Shown here in pieces: positions 62,411 through 64,000 of a DNA stretch of 64,000 nucleotides. Within the stretch, counting starts at the first letter, position 1, and each line of letters starts with the position of its first letter. Source of the stretch: Arthrobacter alpinus (GTDB taxonomy: Bacteria > Actinomycetota > Actinomycetes > Actinomycetales > Micrococcaceae); the NCBI RefSeq assembly GCF_001445575.1, contig NZ_CP013200.1, positions 930,001 through 994,000 of the forward strand, written 5' to 3'. The notes under the pieces were generated by a model that had not been told where the DNA came from, made no database searches, and worked only from the letters and a program-made list of their open reading frames with translations. Position numbers and translations under genes: made by a program.

Positions 62411-63385
62411 ATGCTCACCTTCCCCCCGCTGGATGAAATTCTTGCCAACGCCCATGTTGTCGCCTTGCCCATGAAGGTGAAATTTCGGGGCGTGTTAGTG
62501 CGTGAGGTCATGGTCTTCTCCGGTCCTGCCGGATGGGCCGAATTCTCGCCGTTTGTAGAGTACGACGACGCCGAGTCTGCCAGGTGGCTGGCCTCGGCTT
62601 TGGAAGCCGGCTGGCTTGGGCACCCCGCCCCCGTGCGTGACTGGGTGCCGGTTAATGCCACGGTTCCGGCCGTCTCCTCCGAACAAGTGCCGTCCGTGCT
62701 GGAGAATTTTGACGGGGCTCAAACGGTGAAGGTCAAGGTGGCCGAGGCAGGCCAGTCGCTGGGAGATGACGCCGCGCGGGTTGGCGCCGTCAGGCATTTG
62801 CTGCCGGACGCCAAGATTCGCATTGACGCCAATGGCGGCTGGGACGTGGATCAGGCTGTGCGAGCGCTGCGACTGCTCTCCGTGTTCGGGCTCGAATACG
62901 CTGAACAGCCGGTGGCCAGTATTGCCGAGATGGCCGCTGTGCGCCGCGCGTTGAACGGCTCGGTACTCATTGCCGCCGATGAAAGCGTCCGCAAGGCCAC
63001 CGACCCCCTCGCCGTGGCCCGCGCCGGAGCGGCGGACCTCTTGGTGATCAAGGCCGCGCCGCTGGGTGGCGTGCGTCGCGCTTTGGAAATTGTGGCTGAA
63101 GCGGGGCTGCCTGCTGTGGTGAGTTCGGCCCTGGACTCCTCAGTGGGTATTAGCACCGGCCTGGCGCTTGCCGCCGCGCTGCCTGAACTTCCCTACGCTT
63201 GCGGGCTTGGCACGGTATCCCTCATGGCCGGCGATATTGCCGAGCCAAGCCTGGTGGCGGAGGACGGCGGCATGCACCCACGCGAGGTGGTGGCCAACCC
63301 CGAGCTGCTGGAGCTATTTGCCGCACCCGCCGAACGCCGCGACTGGTGGATGGAGCGCCTACGCCGCTGCCACGCTCTGCTGTAG
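62411..63385 (+). CDS. menC: o-succinylbenzoate synthase MenC
   Basis: 324 aa. Enolase-superfamily enzyme of menaquinone synthesis: TVKVKVAEAGQSLGDD with the catalytic Lys, then IRIDANGGWDV (metal Asp), LEYAEQPVAS (Glu), IAADESVRK (Asp) and LLVIKAAPLGGVRRAL (second Lys). It dehydrates SHCHC to o-succinylbenzoate, the substrate of MenE. It starts 59 bp from the divergent PAP2 gene and overlaps the end of ald by 27 bp. Confidence 0.95.
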   Translation: MLTFPPLDEILANAHVVALPMKVKFRGVLVREVMVFSGPAGWAEFSPFVEYDDAESARWLASALEAGWLGHPAPVRDWVPVNATVPAVSSEQVPSVLENFDGAQTVKVKVAEAGQSLGDDAARVGAVRHLLPDAKIRIDANGGWDVDQAVRALRLLSVFGLEYAEQPVASIAEMAAVRRALNGSVLIAADESVRKATDPLAVARAGAADLLVIKAAPLGGVRRALEIVAEAGLPAVVSSALDSSVGISTGLALAAALPELPYACGLGTVSLMAGDIAEPSLVAEDGGMHPREVVANPELLELFAAPAERRDWWMERLRRCHALL

Positions 63386-64000
63386 GAGGTCCTGCCACGC
63401 CCATAGCTCAAGCCCGTGCGCGCTGCTCACGGAAGGGTGCGTCACTTTTCCGCCAATTACATTCAGTCCTAGAGCCAAGGCCGGATCATTGTGGAGTGCC
63501 GCTTTCACACCATCATTGGCCAAGGCAAGGGCGTACCTCAGGGTGACATTGGTCAGCGCGTAGGTGGACGTGTTGGGGACAGCGCCAGGCATGTTGGCCA
63601 CGCAGTAGAACAAGGCATTGTGCACCGTAAAGGTCGGGTTCTGGTGCGTGGTGGGCCTGCTGTCCTCAAAGCAGCCGCCTTGATCCACCGCAATATCAAC
63701 CAACACGGAGCCGGGCTTCATCCGGGAGACCAGATCATTACTCACGAGCTTGGGGGCTTTCGCTCCGGGGATGAGAACCGAGCCAATGACAAGATCGGCG
63801 TCAATGACTGACTTCTCCACCTCATATTTGTTGGACGCGACGGTCTTGAGACGGCCCTGGTATTGCGCATCAAGTTCACGCAGCCGGTTGGTGTTGATGT
63901 CCAAAATGGTGACATCGGCGCCCAATCCCATGGCCATCGCTGCCGCGTTGGACCCGGCTACCCCGGCGCCGAGCACAACAACTTTTGCCGGACGGACGCC
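63359..64000 (-). CDS. ald: Alanine dehydrogenase (partial, C-terminal part)
   Basis: About 213 C-terminal residues; the gene begins beyond the right edge. The NAD-binding motif VVVLGAGVAGSNAAAMAMGL is followed by VTILDINTNRL, DLVIGSVLIPGAKAPKLV and SVLVDIAVDQGGCFEDSRPT THQ, which define L-alanine dehydrogenase. It interconverts alanine and pyruvate plus ammonia with NAD. Its stop overlaps menC by 27 bp on the opposite strand. Confidence 0.95.
   Translation of the reverse strand, partial: GVRPAKVVVLGAGVAGSNAAAMAMGLGADVTILDINTNRLRELDAQYQGRLKTVASNKYEVEKSVIDADLVIGSVLIPGAKAPKLVSNDLVSRMKPGSVLVDIAVDQGGCFEDSRPTTHQNPTFTVHNALFYCVANMPGAVPNTSTYALTNVTLRYALALANDGVKAALHNDPALALGLNVIGGKVTHPSVSSAHGLELWAWQDLLQQSVAAA

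Noticed and set aside
1..64000. tRNA or rRNA genes
   Set aside because: Intergenic gaps were looked through by eye; no cloverleaf with T-loop GTTCGA-type sequence or rRNA segment was seen. A tRNA search program would settle it.

Overview
The window looks like a chromosomal piece of a high-GC actinobacterium. I infer Micrococcaceae, Arthrobacter-like, from the codon use, an actinobacterial-type SecA2, a Tat-type sugar-binding lipoprotein, and the layout of the phenylacetate and menaquinone genes. The species cannot be read from the sequence. Genes are dense on both strands. No rRNA, tRNA, CRISPR array or prophage was recognised. One insertion sequence is present.

Region by region. 1-1391 holds menB and the truncated menE on the minus strand; menC lies at the far right (62411-63385), so both edges carry menaquinone genes. 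1450-9125 holds small housekeeping and accessory genes: a VOC protein, DoxX, a GNAT followed by a tyrosine phosphatase, a membrane-anchored cyclophilin, GtrA, a small helix-turn-helix-like protein, secA2 and a reductase. 9227-25475 is a carbohydrate locus with a GH95 alpha-L-fucosidase, GH31 alpha-xylosidase, GH42 beta-galactosidase, LacI regulator, ABC importer (two permeases and a Tat lipoprotein, no ATPase) and GH3 beta-glucosidase. No glycosidase has a signal peptide. This set matches stepwise intracellular breakdown of imported fucosylated xyloglucan oligosaccharides. The GH3 gene is cut by a 1.35-kb IS; removing the IS and one copy of a 6-bp duplication restores the frame.

25477-39426 is mixed: an M50 peptidase, an ABC-F protein, an SGNH hydrolase, a RIO kinase, a secreted NagZ-like GH3 protein with five 50-residue FG-GAP/VCBS repeats, pta-ackA, a frameshifted GNAT gene and oligopeptidase B.

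39669-53561 is a nearly complete phenylacetate catabolon: paaJ-F-H-Z, then paaI-paaK-TetR on the other strand, then paaA-B-C-D-E and paaG. Two identical 19-bp sites sit directly after the predicted -10 elements of the paaJ and paaA promoters and are the likely operator of the TetR (PaaR-like) repressor. paaC carries an unusual N-terminal extension built from 114-bp tandem repeats.

53548-64000 holds a membrane protein, a PEP-mutase/isocitrate-lyase-type protein, an Lrp/AsnC regulator divergent from a branched-chain-type 2-oxoacid dehydrogenase operon (E1 alpha, E1 beta, E2), a metallo-beta-lactamase-fold hydrolase, an MFS transporter, a PAP2 phosphatase, menC and the 3' part of ald.

The observations most worth following are the xyloglucan-type locus with its IS-broken glucosidase and shared LacI-like operators, the repeat-extended PaaC, and the PaaR operator pair.
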